From positions 22,501 through 86,500 of the forward strand of contig CAUYUJ010000910.1 of assembly GCA_963575745.1 (NCBI GenBank): 64,000 bases of DNA, read 5' to 3'. Origin of the DNA: Prorocentrum cordatum. Taxonomy: Eukaryota; Sar; Dinophyceae; Prorocentrales; Prorocentraceae. The notes beneath the pieces are model-generated. The model made no database searches. It was not told the origin of the DNA and saw only the letters and a list, made by a program, of their open reading frames with translations. The stretch's first letter is position 1. Every line of letters begins with the position of its first letter. Of this stretch, positions 9,349 to 19,596 are shown piece after piece. A program made the translations under genes and the position numbers.

Positions 9349-9770
9349 TGAAACTCTTGCATATTCAAAGAACGAATGTGCCCGGCGCTAAGGCGAGAGC
9401 CACAGTTTGAAAAGGAACGGCCCTCAATCCGTTCAGCTCTTGCAATTTGTCGAAAGGAATGTGCGCGGCGCTAAGGCGAGAGGCACAATTTGAAAACCAC
9501 CCGCTCTCAATCCGCGAAGCTCTTGGATATTTAAAAACGAATGTGCGCGGCGCTAAGGCGAGAGCCACATTTTGAAACCACCAACCTTCAATCCGTGAAG
9601 CTCTTGCAACTGTTTACAATGAATGTGCGCGGCGCTAAGGCGAGAACCACATTTTGAAAACCACCCGCTCCAAATTCGTGAAGCTCTTGCAACCTTTTGA
9701 AGCGAATGTGCGCGGCGCTAAGGCGAGAGCCACATTCCGAGAACGACCCGCCCTCCATCTGTGAAGCTGT
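9349..9770 (+). repeat. 82-bp tandem satellite, five copies
   Basis: Five head-to-tail units of 80-83 bases start near 9349, 9431, 9512, 9592 and 9675, with a partial sixth from 9758. Each has CCGTGAAGCTCTTGCAA or a variant, a short variable segment, then AATGTGCGCGGCGCTAAGGC and GAGAGCCACATTTTGAAAA. The minus-strand open frames that cross it are repeat-derived. A diverged unit also occurs at 405-470. Confidence 0.9.
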
Positions 9771-9875
9771 TGTCATTTTTGAAGCTCCAAAGTCTCAAGC
9801 GACACGCCCGGCCCGCCCTAAAGCTGGCCTCGGCGTGCGACAGGGAGGAGTTGTCTACAAGGAGAAGGAATGGAG
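9700..9875 (+). repeat. Satellite monomer plus tail, right-flank copy
   Basis: Last satellite unit followed by GTGCGACAGGGAGGAGTTG and ACAAGGAGAAGGAATGG, running into a GGA-rich tract (9870-9915). It is the partner of 405-590 on the far side of LINE D. Confidence 0.7.
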
Positions 9876-9915
9876 GAGGAGCAGGAGGAGGAGGAAGAGG
9901 AGGAGGAGGAGGGGG

Positions 9916-10599
9916 CTAGGAGAGGGAGGAGGCGAACGATAGGGATCAGCACCACGACGACGACGAGGATGTCGAGCAGATTCAGTGGCGACGTGCTCAT
10001 GCCATTTGAGGCGGCGACCACACCAAAGAGAACACAGTCGCGTGCCCCAGGAGGAGAACGAAGAGACATCAGGAGGGCCTCCACAATCACAGGGACGACG
10101 ACGAGGATTACTTTTGAGCAAAGTCGTAAGATTCTCATGTGGGCTCCTACTGTTGAGGTATTTTTCTGGACACCCCAGGGCAGGAGAAAAAACACATCCC
10201 CTCACACATCGTCGTCACCATCACCACCATCATCACCACCACCGCCGCCATCACCAGCAGCAGCATCGTCACCACCATCTCAATCGCCACACTCAGATCA
10301 GCAACGTCGTCATCGTCAGTAACCAACACGCGCCCACGCCCGCACACAATCATTTTCACCATCGTCCACATCAGCATCTCCATTAACATCACACAGCTGC
10401 AGTCGCATAGTCAACGTCGTCATCATCACTTCTTACGTACGCCCACTCACGCACGTGCGCTCGCAATGAAGACGTGTCGAGCGGGGGCCTCGTCTGTACC
10501 TCGTTAAAAAATCGATGGTGTAACCAGCCCGAACTGCATTCCCAGGCCTGACTGAGATCGAATCGGGAGGAAATGTTGGGCGGGAGCCCCCTCTCCCTG
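9916..10599. other. No gene seen; CAC/CAT-rich simple sequence
   Basis: Mixed unique sequence with a cryptic CAC/CAT/CGT-rich patch at about 10200-10385. Histidine- and serine-rich frames here follow from the repeat. No domain was recognised. Confidence 0.5.
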
Positions 10600-11095
10600 T
10601 GGCCACTCCCCCACTTCTGTTATCAGCCCGAGGCGGCAATCGGCAAACCCTTTTCAAACACAGCGTTTGTGATCATCGAACTGCCAGAACTCCATCCCTA
10701 GTCCTGACTGTTTCTGATTTCGGAGGACGTCCTGGGCGGCCCCCCTGTCTGCCCCCCCCGCTTCATGTTATTCATCCGAGGCGGCCATCGGCAAACCCTA
10801 TGCAAAACTTACGACTTGTAATCATCGGAACTCCCAGTGGTGATTTCGAGTGTCTGGAGCCAGCCGTAGGCCACTCGGTGATCTTCGGCATCCCAGACCT
10901 ACACTCCCAGGTCTGATTTTGAGTATCCAGAGCCACAGTAGGCCTCTTGGGCTCTTCGTGCTCCCCCCAGAACTCCACTCTCGGGGCTGAATGTGCACGT
11001 CCGGAGCCACTTGTAGGGCCCATTGGGTTCCTCGTGCTCCCAGAATTCCGTTCGTGGGGCTCATTTTGAGTGTCCAGAATTATTGAGTCGCTTCG
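10600..11095. repeat. Degenerate tandem repeats of two kinds
   Basis: A segment with GAGGCGGC(A/C)ATCGGCAAACC and (T/A)GT(G/A)ATCATCG(G)AACT occurs at about 10625-10690 and again at 10778-10835. It is followed by three or four units of about 75 bases, each with a variant of TGATTTTGAGT(A/G)TCCAGAG and CTCTTCGTGCTCCC (near 10840, 10910, 10985 and 11055). No coding role is evident. Confidence 0.7.
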
Positions 11096-11154
11096 TTCAT
11101 TCCGCTGGCCCATCTTGTATCAGTGTTGCTATATGTTGGCGTGCTCGTGGTGAG

Positions 11155-11555
11155 CGAGGAGGAGCAAGAGGAGGAGTAGGAGTAGGAGTAGGAGTCAAGC
11201 TAGCCAGCTCGAGCGAGTCAAGCATGGCATGCCCAGTCCCACCCGCCCTCCCACAACATAAGAAGCAAAGCTGGCACAACTGGGGGCCGAAGTCACACCG
11301 GCCAGCCGGTTTGGTACAGCTGATGCGGCCGCGATGGCGGTTGCCGACGGGAACTGGCGAGCGCGTGTTGAATGCCGCGCACGCATTGCCAGACGAGTCG
11401 AGAATGGCCCGGTACACCGCAGGAAGCCAGAGGTGGCCGGAGGAAGCCCGACGGTCTGACAGGACACCCCAAGGGGGCCCAGGAGGCCCCAAGAGGCAGG
11501 AGTAGTAGTACCAGTGGTAGTGGTGTTGGTAGTGGTAGTGGTAGTAGTAGTACCA
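11155..11555. other. Short GGAGTA and GTAGTGGTAGT tracts with unassigned sequence
   Basis: GGAGTA-type repeat at 11165-11195 and GTAGTGGTAGT-type repeat at 11500-11555. The roughly 300 bases between them are unique GC-rich sequence without a recognisable product. Confidence 0.5.
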
Positions 11556-12240
11556 TGTCACCCCTTCGCGCGGGGTGTGCGCCGCGTCCCATTCCTGCCA
11601 CGCATTTTGCGACGTGACGACAGCACGACCATGTTGACAAGAAAAACAAAACTGTGTATTGTCTTTTGCAGATTAGAATGGGACGGATTGGATGGGCGGG
11701 CGCGGGGTGTGCGCCGCGTCCCATTCCTGCCATGCATTTTGCGACGTGGACGACAGGACGTCCATGCGACGGTGCCAATGACGGCGACGACTCTAGAAGG
11801 ATTTGAGCATGCGCTCGCGGCGACGCGCGCGCATGTCGCCCGCGTGGTATTTTTTGCACAGGATTCGCGGCCTGGGTGCATGACAGAGCATCGCGAGTGC
11901 ACCGCGCGATGACGTGAAATCGCTGGATTTGACCGAATTCTTAAGATTCCTATGGTTTTCCTATGATTTCAGCAAGAGAGCCCGGGCAGGAAATTTGTAG
12001 TTTTTTTTTTGTGAAAAAAACATTGGGTTTTTGATGTTTTTATGTTGAAATGCTTGCAAACACACGGTGTTCGGTAGGATTCTGACATGAACGCGCGCGT
12101 GTGCTCTTTGTGGTATTTTTTGCAATGGATTATCGCCGTGGACGACAGGACGTCCATGTCGAGAGGAAAAAATAAGAAAAATGTTGATTTTGTATTGTTT
12201 TTTACAGGTTAGGATGGGACCACCCGGATACGGCCCCTAT
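11556..12240 (+). repeat. Diverged repeats with acceptor-like TTTTGCAG blocks
   Basis: Several words recur: GCGCGGGGTGTGCGCCGCG plus CCCATTCCTGCCA (near 11567 and 11698), GACGACAGGACGTCCATG (near 11750 and 12141), TGGTATTTTTTGCA (near 11846 and 12111), and a pyrimidine tract ending in CAG followed by TTAGRATGGGAC (11655-11684 and 12190-12220). The last resembles a splice acceptor, but no exon was recognised. Confidence 0.6.
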
Positions 12241-12284
12241 CGGCCGGCCTGAGGGGGGAGTAGGAGTATATTCTAATAAGGAAT

Positions 12285-12395
12285 AAGGATAGGAGGAGCA
12301 GGAGGAGCAGGAGGAGGAGGAGGAGGAGGAGGAGGAGGAGGAGGAGGAAGAGGAAGAGGAGGAGGAGGGGGACGAGGAGGAGGGGAGGAGGAGGA
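12285..12395 (+). repeat. (GGA)n microsatellite
   Basis: GGA repeat with GGAGCA and GAAGAG variants, just downstream of the acceptor-like block. Confidence 0.9.
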
Positions 12396-12409
12396 TGAAG
12401 AGAAGGCCT

Positions 12410-12680
12410 CTCGATGGCTTCTTGGGGCATTTGTGGGGTCTCTTGGGAGGGCTCTCGGGGCCATCTTGGGGTCCTTTGGGGATCTCCTGGGAGAGTCCGG
12501 CTCGAAATGTCCGGAGCTTTCGGGAGCTTCTTGGGAGCTCTTGGGGGCCTCTTTGGAGGCTTTCCGAAGCGGTTTTGGAGGGTTTTTGGACCTTTGGGGG
12601 GCGTCTTGCGGCCGTCTTGGGCTGCTTTGAGGCCCTCTTGGAGGTCTCGTGTGCTGTCTTGGATCGATTACTGAGGCTGG
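12410..12680. repeat. Degenerate CTTGGGGCC minisatellite
   Basis: Loose tandem of CTTGGGG(A/C)C, CTCTTGG and TTTGGAGG words with no fixed period. The same kind of sequence recurs at 21730-21870, 26500-27290 (opposite strand), 38050-38400 and 38890-39140, so it is a dispersed minisatellite class in this genome. Confidence 0.6.
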
Positions 12681-12780
12681 GCACGAAATGTCCGTTCGGG
12701 TTCCCCGTCTGAGCTCCCTCTTGGGGCAGTCCCAGGACTTTAAGCGAGGTTTACGGAGAGGCTGTGTAGCGAACGCCACA

Positions 12781-12802
12781 TCCGACGGTATCTTGGCTCA
12801 AG
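12781..12802 (+). other. Possible decayed spliced-leader relic
   Basis: The 22 bases match the dinoflagellate spliced leader at 17 positions. The 3' half (TTGGCTCAAG) is intact. It lies upstream of the gag-like gene on the same strand. About one match of this quality per several windows would be expected by chance, so context carries much of the call. Confidence 0.3.
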
Positions 12803-13135
12803 ACTGTGCAGTCCTACTTGCTAGGTGTGCGACTCTGTACGCTTCTATCTGCGGATCGTAGTATCGGACAAAAAGCCACGCCTGTTTGTGATCCATCTCC
12901 CATCTTCCGATCCCATGGCTTCTCTCTTACCTCGTCGTCTTGCTTGCCATCAAGGGATGGGTTGTGGGATACCGAGATACGTTGCCGACGTTATCCTAAG
13001 AGTAATGCTCCCAGCTTATCACCTCATGGTCAAGCCTTGTACCCTTAGTTTTCTCTTGGAAGCGGAGCTGGCTACACCTCCATTTCGCTGGCTCACACAT
13101 CCAGTGTTCTTTACATAGCAACTTACCACGGCACA

Positions 13136-14471
13136 GTGGAGTACCCGACTGCGCCGGCTCTCAGCCACTATACTCCCAGTATATTCGAACCAATGAGTAA
13201 TTTACAATCCTACACCTCCATCTCCCCACCGTGTGGCCGCACGCCACGGGCGACCCAAGTACCGATACCTACCCACAGGTTAACGGCCACGTCAAACCAG
13301 ACACCCAGTCGCAACCCCACGGACGCGACAATATCCAACGATACTCAACCCAACATCTTAATATACAACATGACCACGCACTATGTTAATATCGCGACAT
13401 TTGGAACAAGCGGGGTGTGTCTAGGTCTTGCCGTGGCCTGCATGCGAGGAGGAGGACTGGATGAAACACGCACTCGGGGTCCCTTCTGGGAACCCGCAGG
13501 CAACGGACCCTTCCGCGACTTCGTTCGCGAAGTGCACACATGGCTTAACGTCGCGAGCGGAAACATGACTCCACCCCTCCAGGCAGCTGCTGTACAGCGC
13601 GGCCTGCGGGGATTGGCTAAAACACTAGCCATGAGGGCGTTTTCACTTCATGGACAGCCCTCATCGCCTTCAGAGTCGACAGAGGCGAGCGCATCCACTC
13701 AGTACTGGCCTGATTCGAGATGGCCAGACTGGAAGCAGACTCGGCAGGCTTCAACATATTCAACTTCCAGGTCCTTGCCCTGATATTATTTTGTGCTCTG
13801 GGGGTTGGTACCTCCCGAGCAGCGCAGCTACTGCAACCGCTGAACCACCAGATGCCCCGTTTTCAACAACAGTACGACCAATTCCTAGAGCGAATTCGCA
13901 GCCATGGACACTTGGCGGTGCGTTCCCCAGGGAATATCGGGAGCATCTTCAGCGGACGCAGCGCTGGTACTTAACGCGCCGAAGTAAACGACGCCCTGAC
14001 AGCCATGCCGGAAGGCATCGGGAATGACGGAAAGCCCACTGAGTCCACGACGCTCCTAGGGCAAAACGCCAACGACAACGAACGGGCGTCTGGCTCAAAC
14101 ATGGGCTGGCCGTCATGGGCCAGCTATACACCACTTGGCGCGACGACCCTCTGGGGCTCACCCAGCCAACAAGATGGCGACGTCTGCGATTCTGGTACGG
14201 AAGCCGATGCGGTCTCCTGTACCGGTGCCGAAAACCTCGACTGGTCAGACCTGCCCGTCGGTGATGACGAAGCTACGCATATCTGTGCCAAGGCTACCGT
14301 CATGCCAACAGAAGGTGGAGGCGACGCACGAAACAGACAGTCAGGAGGTTCAGGCGAGCTGTGCGCCGCGTCTTCTTCCGCAAAGGAAGAGGTCGCGGCG
14401 GGGGTGGCAGACGTGTCCGTAGATTGCATAGCAAACGCGTTTCTGGCTCGATTGACCGACTACGATTTTGA
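13136..14471 (+). pseudogene. Gag-like protein, decayed (Copia-like of dinoflagellates)
   Basis: Several frames give blocks in the order of a gag protein. The first frame has FRDFVREVHTWLNVASGN and then QAAAVQRGLRGLAKTLAMR (about 13520-13632), a helical gag-like segment. The next frame has MARLEADSAGFNIFNFQVLA and then LLQPLNHQMPRFQQQYDQF and ERIRSHGHL (13720-13915). A last frame gives a basic RNA-binding tail rich in Arg with RKGRGRGGGG, ending at a stop at 14469-14471. These resemble capsid-like regions I associate with Copia-type elements in dinoflagellate genomes; that is recall and not a search result. At least three frameshifts separate the blocks. No protease, integrase or RT follows, since minisatellites begin at once. 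Base composition is less GC-rich than the surroundings. The start is uncertain (13136 or 13370). Confidence 0.45.
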
Positions 14472-14499
14472 AGACCTATCCCTATAAGGTGAAGGTAGA

Positions 14500-14775
14500 G
14501 GCAGGGTCCCCGCAGGTTCGACAGAGTCCTACAGGTCCCACAGACCCCGCAAGTCGCAAACGCCCCACAGGTCGCACAAGTCCCACAGGCCTCAAAGGTC
14601 TCGAAAATCTCACAGGTCGCACAGGTCGTACAGGTCTCACAGGACCGATAAGTCCCACACGCCCCGCAGGCCCCACACGTGGCACTGGTCCCACAGGCCC
14701 CATGGGTCCCACAAGTCGTACGGGTCGCAAGTGCTTCGTAGGTCCCATAGGTCCAGCATATTTCAAGCACGCCCT
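14500..14775 (+). repeat. Minisatellite of CACAGGTC/CCCACAGG type
   Basis: Imperfect units of 9 and 15 bases built from CACAGGTC and CCCACAGGCC. In one plus frame they give a collagen-like Gly-x-x series (GPTGPMGPTSRTG), but that follows from the 9-base period, and no start or flanking domain supports a gene. Confidence 0.8.
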
Positions 14776-14794
14776 ACAGGTTACGCAGGTTGCG

Positions 14795-15045
14795 CAGGCA
14801 TCCTGGCATCCTGAAGTCTTGCCATGCCGTCCTGGCCGCCTGGCATCCTGGCAGCCTGGCATCCGGGGATTCCTGGCATCCTGGCTTCCTGGGACCTTGC
14901 CAGGCATCCATGCATCCTGGCCTCCTGGCCGGGCCTGGCCGCCTGGCGCCCTGGCGTCCTGGCACTCTGACATCCGGCCATTCCTGGCATCATGATCTCC
15001 TGGCGTCCGGGCTTCTGGCATCCTGGCGTCCTGGTATCTTGGCAC
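14795..15045 (+). repeat. Minisatellite of CTGGCATCCTGGC type
   Basis: Tandem variants of CTGGC(A/G)TCCTGGC, directly after the previous minisatellite. No coding role was seen. Confidence 0.8.
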
Positions 15046-15775
15046 CATTTCCATCGTTAACCGCCGATGGCCACGCACATGGGCGCCAAAAACACCATCG
15101 TGCGGGGTCCCACCGTCGAAGTAGTTTTAGCAAGAAATCTTAATCGTGTCTACTGCACCCCCAGGCCAGCATTGTGATCGCTCATGCTGTAACCTCGCGC
15201 GCCCAGTTCAGCAGCCCGTGGGAACAGTTTCTCCTTGCGGGGCCCGAGAGATCCTGCCGTTGGCTCCTGCCCCCGCTCCGCTGCCCCTGCTGGCTCCTGT
15301 CGCTCGTCTCGTGCTCTTGGCTGCAGGGGTCTGCTCGCATTGGTCAGCGCACAGCACGCCGTAATGCCGCATCAGACCGACCTTCTCCACCCCCTTCCTT
15401 CCTTCTCCAGATGCGTCCAGCGGCCAAGATGACGGCCGAAAACCTCGATCCTCGTTCCCCCCTTCCTCCCTTCGCCTCCCTCCTCCCTCCTTTCCCTCTT
15501 CCCGCGCGCGCCCTCCACTCTCCACCCTCTCCCCGGAGGAGGAGTAGGGGGGAAGGATCGTCCTCCTTCTGTTCCTCTGTTCCCGCCTCGTCCTCGTCCC
15601 TCCTCCTCCTCTTGCGCATCCTCTATCGAGTAGAGCGCAGGATCGACACACGTTCGGCTTCGTCTGGTACCATGTTGTGCCCCGCGTATTTGGATTTTGG
15701 TCGAGCCTGTTGTCTGTTCCTCGAGGCCCAGACCACCCCCGACGCCGTGTCTTGTTCTCACAGCGTCGACCAAAG
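15046..15775. other. No gene recognised
   Basis: GC-rich unique sequence with pyrimidine-rich stretches (15385-15620). Open frames of up to about 150 codons exist on both strands but show no domain or convincing composition. Confidence 0.4.
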
Positions 15776-16136
15776 AATGAGGAGGAGGAGGAGGAGTAGG
15801 AGGAGGAGGAGGAGGAGGAGGAGGAAAATGAGGAGGAGGAGGAGGATGAGGAGGAAAAGGATGAGGAGGAGAATGGGGAGGAGGAGGAGGAGGAGGAGGA
15901 GGAGGAGGAGGAGGAGGAGGAGGAGGATGAGGAGGAGGAGGAGGAGGAGGAGGAGGAGGAGGGAGGAGGAGGGGGAGGAGGAAGAGGAGGAGGGGAGGAG
16001 GAGGAGGAGGAGGAGGAGGAGGGAGGAGGAGGAGGAGGAGGAGGAGGAGGGAGGAGGAGGAGGAGGAGGAGGAGGAGGAGGAGGAGGAGGAGGAGGAGGA
16101 GGAGGAGGAGGAGGAGGAGGAGGGAGGAGGAGGAGG
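15776..16136 (+). repeat. (GGA)n microsatellite, long
   Basis: About 360 bases of GGA with occasional GAT, GAA and GGGA variants. Its minus strand is all pyrimidine. Confidence 0.95.
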
Positions 16137-16149
16137 AATAATATTTTTT

Positions 16150-16163
16150 AAAATAGAAGAAGA

Positions 16164-16206
<43 letters not shown>

Positions 16207-16252
16207 ATAATATTAGTAATAATACTATTAATAATAATAGTATTATTATTAA

Positions 16253-16338
<86 letters not shown>

Positions 16339-16431
16339 ATTTTATTATTAGAATAATAATGCTCATAAGAATAAGAAGAAGAGGACGAATAATAATAATA
16401 ATAATAATAATAACAAGAATACTACGAATAA

Positions 16432-16465
<34 letters not shown>

Positions 16466-16510
16466 GAGAAGAAGAAGAGGAGGAGGAAAAGGAGGAGGAG
16501 GAGGAGGGAA
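16150..16510 (+). repeat. (TAG)n/(TAA)n microsatellite
   Basis: Pure TAG repeat blocks (16165-16205 and 16253-16340) alternate with AATAAT-type sequence, ending in GAAGAA and GGAGGA. It directly abuts the GGA tract and so forms a compound microsatellite of about 730 bases. Confidence 0.95.
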
Positions 16511-17107
16511 CTCTGTGGGGCAGGTGCGCCCGTTACAGCCTCCTCCCTCCGCCTCCTCGTCGCCGTCTCCGGCCTCCTGCGTGCGTCTGCCCGGAGAGGC
16601 CGCGGCCTCCTCCTCGCACGACGGGCCTCCCCAGGGCTGGGCCCAAACGGTGTTTTTTTTTTTGGTGATCTCGTGGGCCGTTCTCGTTTCGACTTCGTTT
16701 TGCGGTAGAGGCGTGTTCGACGAAAACGATAAGCATTGTTCAGGTTCAGCCCTGAGCTCCCCGGCCGCCCTGGCTGGGCTGGGAGGGTTCGGCAGCACAG
16801 CACGGGAGCCTCGCGCACCCTCTCCATTCTGTTTTCAGAGGGCACCAGCGTCGAGTGGCATCTGGGGATCGATGACGCAGCGCCCATTCAGCGCCGACTG
16901 GCGTCGATGAGCGTGGGCTCGCGAGAGCCAACCACATGGTATGGGAGGCTCCCGTGCGCGGCCACCGAGGGAAGCACTGGACGAGCGAGGGCTGCGGGCG
17001 CCTGCTCCGTCGCGCGGCGCTCGGCTCGAGCCGTTTCCCCACGCCCTGGGGCCTGGACGCGGCCAGGGGCATCGGCCAGGTGTGGGGTAGGGCGGGGCGC
17101 AGTCCTC
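16511..17107. other. No gene recognised
   Basis: Unique GC-rich sequence with overlapping short frames on both strands. One pyrimidine run (T11 at 16651) is followed by GGTGATCTCGTGGG. No product was identified. Confidence 0.4.
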
Positions 17108-17159
17108 CCTTCCCTCCCTCCCGCCCTACCTCCCTCCCTCCCTCCCCTCATCTTTTCCT

Positions 17160-17770
17160 CTCGTAGTAGTATATTAGCATTTTATTTGTTCTCATTGGTT
17201 ATTGTTATTATTGATGATGTTACTACTATGACTGTTACTACTAATTAGAAGTATTGTTGTTGTCTATCGTAGTAGCATTATTATTGGTATTAGTATTAGT
17301 ATTAGTATTAGTATTAGTATTAGTATTAGTATTAGTATTAGTATTAGTATCAGTATTAGTATTCGTATTATTATTAGTCGTAGAATTACTATCAGTATTA
17401 GTATTAGTATTCGTATTCGCATTCGTATTATTATTAGTCGTTTTAGTATTCGTACTAGTACTCGTATTACTACTAGTTAATACTAGTATTAATATTAATA
17501 TCCGTATTCGTACAAATATTTATTTAGTACTAGTATTAGTATTCGTATTAGTACTAGTATGATGATCATTATTATTATTAGTAGTAGTAGTCGTATATTC
17601 ATTATTATTACTACTATTATTATTACTATTATTTTTAAGTATTGCTTATTATCATTATTGTTATTACTGTTATTACTATTATCATTATTATTATTATTAG
17701 TATTGTTATTATTGTTTGTTTATGTATTTATTTATTTATTTATTTATTTATAATTCGTATTACTAATATT
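17160..17770 (+). repeat. AT-rich TATTAG-type hexanucleotide repeat
   Basis: A run of ATTAGT(A/C) and GTATTAG hexamers (17275-17460) is flanked by looser TTATTA, ATTATT and TTTATTTA sequence. Val/Leu- or Ile-rich open frames are repeat artefacts. The composition contrasts sharply with the GC-rich surroundings. Confidence 0.9.
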
Positions 17771-18078
17771 AACATCATCAGTACTAAAAATATTTGTTTG
17801 TTTTTCTCTCTCTCTCTCTGTCTCTCTTTCTCTATCTCTCTGTCGCACGTCCATCGGAGCTACCCAACACACCCGGCCCGCGCCCGGGCGCTCGAGGCCC
17901 CCGGCCAGGCCGCCGCGTGCCGCTCCCTGCCTCTCGCTCCACCTGCCAGAAGTTCTCGCACGCGCTGATCAGCTGCAGCAGTCCCTGCCTCCGGCTCGCG
18001 CTGGGCAGTGGTTGCTTCAGATCGTAGGTTGTGTCATTCCCGCTCCTGTCACACCACACCACTATCACCACCGTCATA

Positions 18079-18361
18079 TTACGCACGCAGTAGATGACGT
18101 CCCTTTGCGCCAGACCACGTCCGAACCCGAATCCTCTGGTTCTTGAGCTCCGTCTCGTCCAGGGTGGCAATGGCCTTCTTAGCTTCCTTTTCTGTGGAGA
18201 AGCGTGCCGAACCGTATCCGAACGATCTGCCGCAGACGGTGCCGTCCTCCTGTGAGCACTCTGCAGAATTCCACGCTGCCCGCCTGCTTCCTGTGGTTCG
18301 TCAGGTTGCGCCAGTCGACGTCGCAAGGCAAGCTTCCTACGCAGCGCTGGTTTGGAGCTGA
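18079..18361 (-). pseudogene. RNA-recognition-motif protein fragment
   Basis: Minus-strand RRM in two frames. From 18351 the frame gives NQRCVGSLPCDVDWRNL (RNP2-like strand and helix 1), then KQAGSVEFCRVLT. After a one-base shift near 18250 the next frame gives GRSFGYGSARFST (RNP1-like), then EKEAKKAIATLDETELKNQR and IRVR, stopping at 18079-18081. This is a complete beta-alpha-beta-beta-alpha-beta order, so RNA binding is a safe family inference. The target and pathway cannot be read. The extra G at the frame change may be a real lesion or an assembly error. Upstream on the same strand lies an acidic frame (MSDGDAEDEEDEGRV near 18540) that may be its N-terminal part. Confidence 0.7.
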
Positions 18362-18785
18362 TGACGTCGGCTCGTCCGTGCCTCGCCTCGTCTGCTGCCG
18401 CTGCTGTCCCCTCTCGCACTCCCTGCCCGCACCGCGTCTGGCCTGCGGCGTGCCGCTGCGCTTGTTCAGCGTGTATGTACCTGTTCCCCCCCTGCACCCT
18501 GCCCTCGTCCTCCTCGTCCTCCGCGTCGCCGTCAGACATCTCCTGCTCCTTCCGTGGAGCAATGGAGGCACATCCCCTGGAACCAGCGCGAGCGCCGAGC
18601 CGCGAAGCCGAGGAAACGAGCGGAGAAGGAGCAGGTTCAGCACCCGGGTGCACTGGAAGCCCGACTTGCATCCAGATGGAGAAGATGACCAGCCCCACAC
18701 TGGCCCCTTCCTCGCTGGCGACTGCTGGCCGCCTGCCCCTGGAGACACCGAATAAAATGAACGTGTGAATTCGGCATGCACGAGA

Positions 18786-19545
18786 TCATCGTGATGCCCA
18801 CCACTCGCTCGAAGATGCGGAGCCCCACGCCTCCGGTTTTGGCGCTCCTGGAAACAAGAACGGTTTCTTCGTTATCTCCTTGTGGGTCTGCACGTATGCA
18901 GCCCGATGTTCTTTCGTCAGCATGCGGGAGCCCAGCCGGACAGCCACACACCCTCCATGTGATTCCACACGGGCACAGCAGTCATGAGCTGCCCATCGCT
19001 GGTGAACATCCACTGCGGCAGGGCCGGAAACCTTTGCCGCGCTGGCTTCGTCTCCAGAGCCTTGGCCTTCACCCGGTCCTGCACCATCTGCTCGAAGGGC
19101 TCCTCGAAGCGCAGGCCGAGCACCTTACCACTCAGCTCCATCTCCTCATCGCCGTCGCTGCCCGCCGGAGGCGGCGGCAACCACTCGTCCTCCTCCACCT
19201 CCATCTTCGGTCCGCCGTCGCCATGCCGCTCCCTCGGCCCAGCTCCGCCAGCTCCGGCTTCCGCCCCTTCTTGTCATCCTCGCCCGCTTGGCGAGCCGCC
19301 GCGGCCAGGTCCTTCCTCTTCCGCCCCTTCCGCTGCCGCCCTGCCGACTTGGCGGCGGCAGGATCCGGGGCATCCCGCGCTGGACCACCGCCACTCCGCA
19401 TCGCCGCCATGACCTGGGTGGCCACGGCAGCAGCGGCGGCTGCGGCGGTCCGGTGCGGTTGGCGCCGGCCAGAGCTGCTGCGCGGACGGCCGCCTCCACG
19501 AGGGCAGCTGCCATCGCATATCGCCGCTGGCTTCCGCCATGCCGC
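18786..19545 (-). CDS. Unrecognised host-like protein, fragmented
   Basis: Minus-strand coding-like blocks in different frames. A Lys/Arg-rich segment (AGRQRKGRKRKDLAAAARQA, about 19350-19290) with KKGRKPELAELGRGSGMA is followed by an acidic start MEVEEDEWLPPPPAGSDGDE at 19204. Then come LRFEEPFEQMVQDRVKAK, RFPALPQWMFTSDGQLMTA and VPVWNHMEG near 18960. A possible continuation in another frame reads MLTKEHRAAYVQTHKEITKK, then PFLF. Composition and residue variety look like real protein, but I recognise no family. It may be one gene with introns or frameshifts and could even join the RRM block downstream. The spliced-leader match at 19597-19618 lies just upstream on the same strand. Confidence 0.4.
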
Positions 19546-19596
19546 GTGCGCCGCCGGAGGGGGGGGCCCAGCGCGCAAACTCGCACACCTGAAGGG

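Noticed and set aside
14500-14995. Collagen-like Gly-x-x protein
   Set aside because: The periodicity is fully explained by the 9-base minisatellite; there is no start context, signal peptide or flanking domain.
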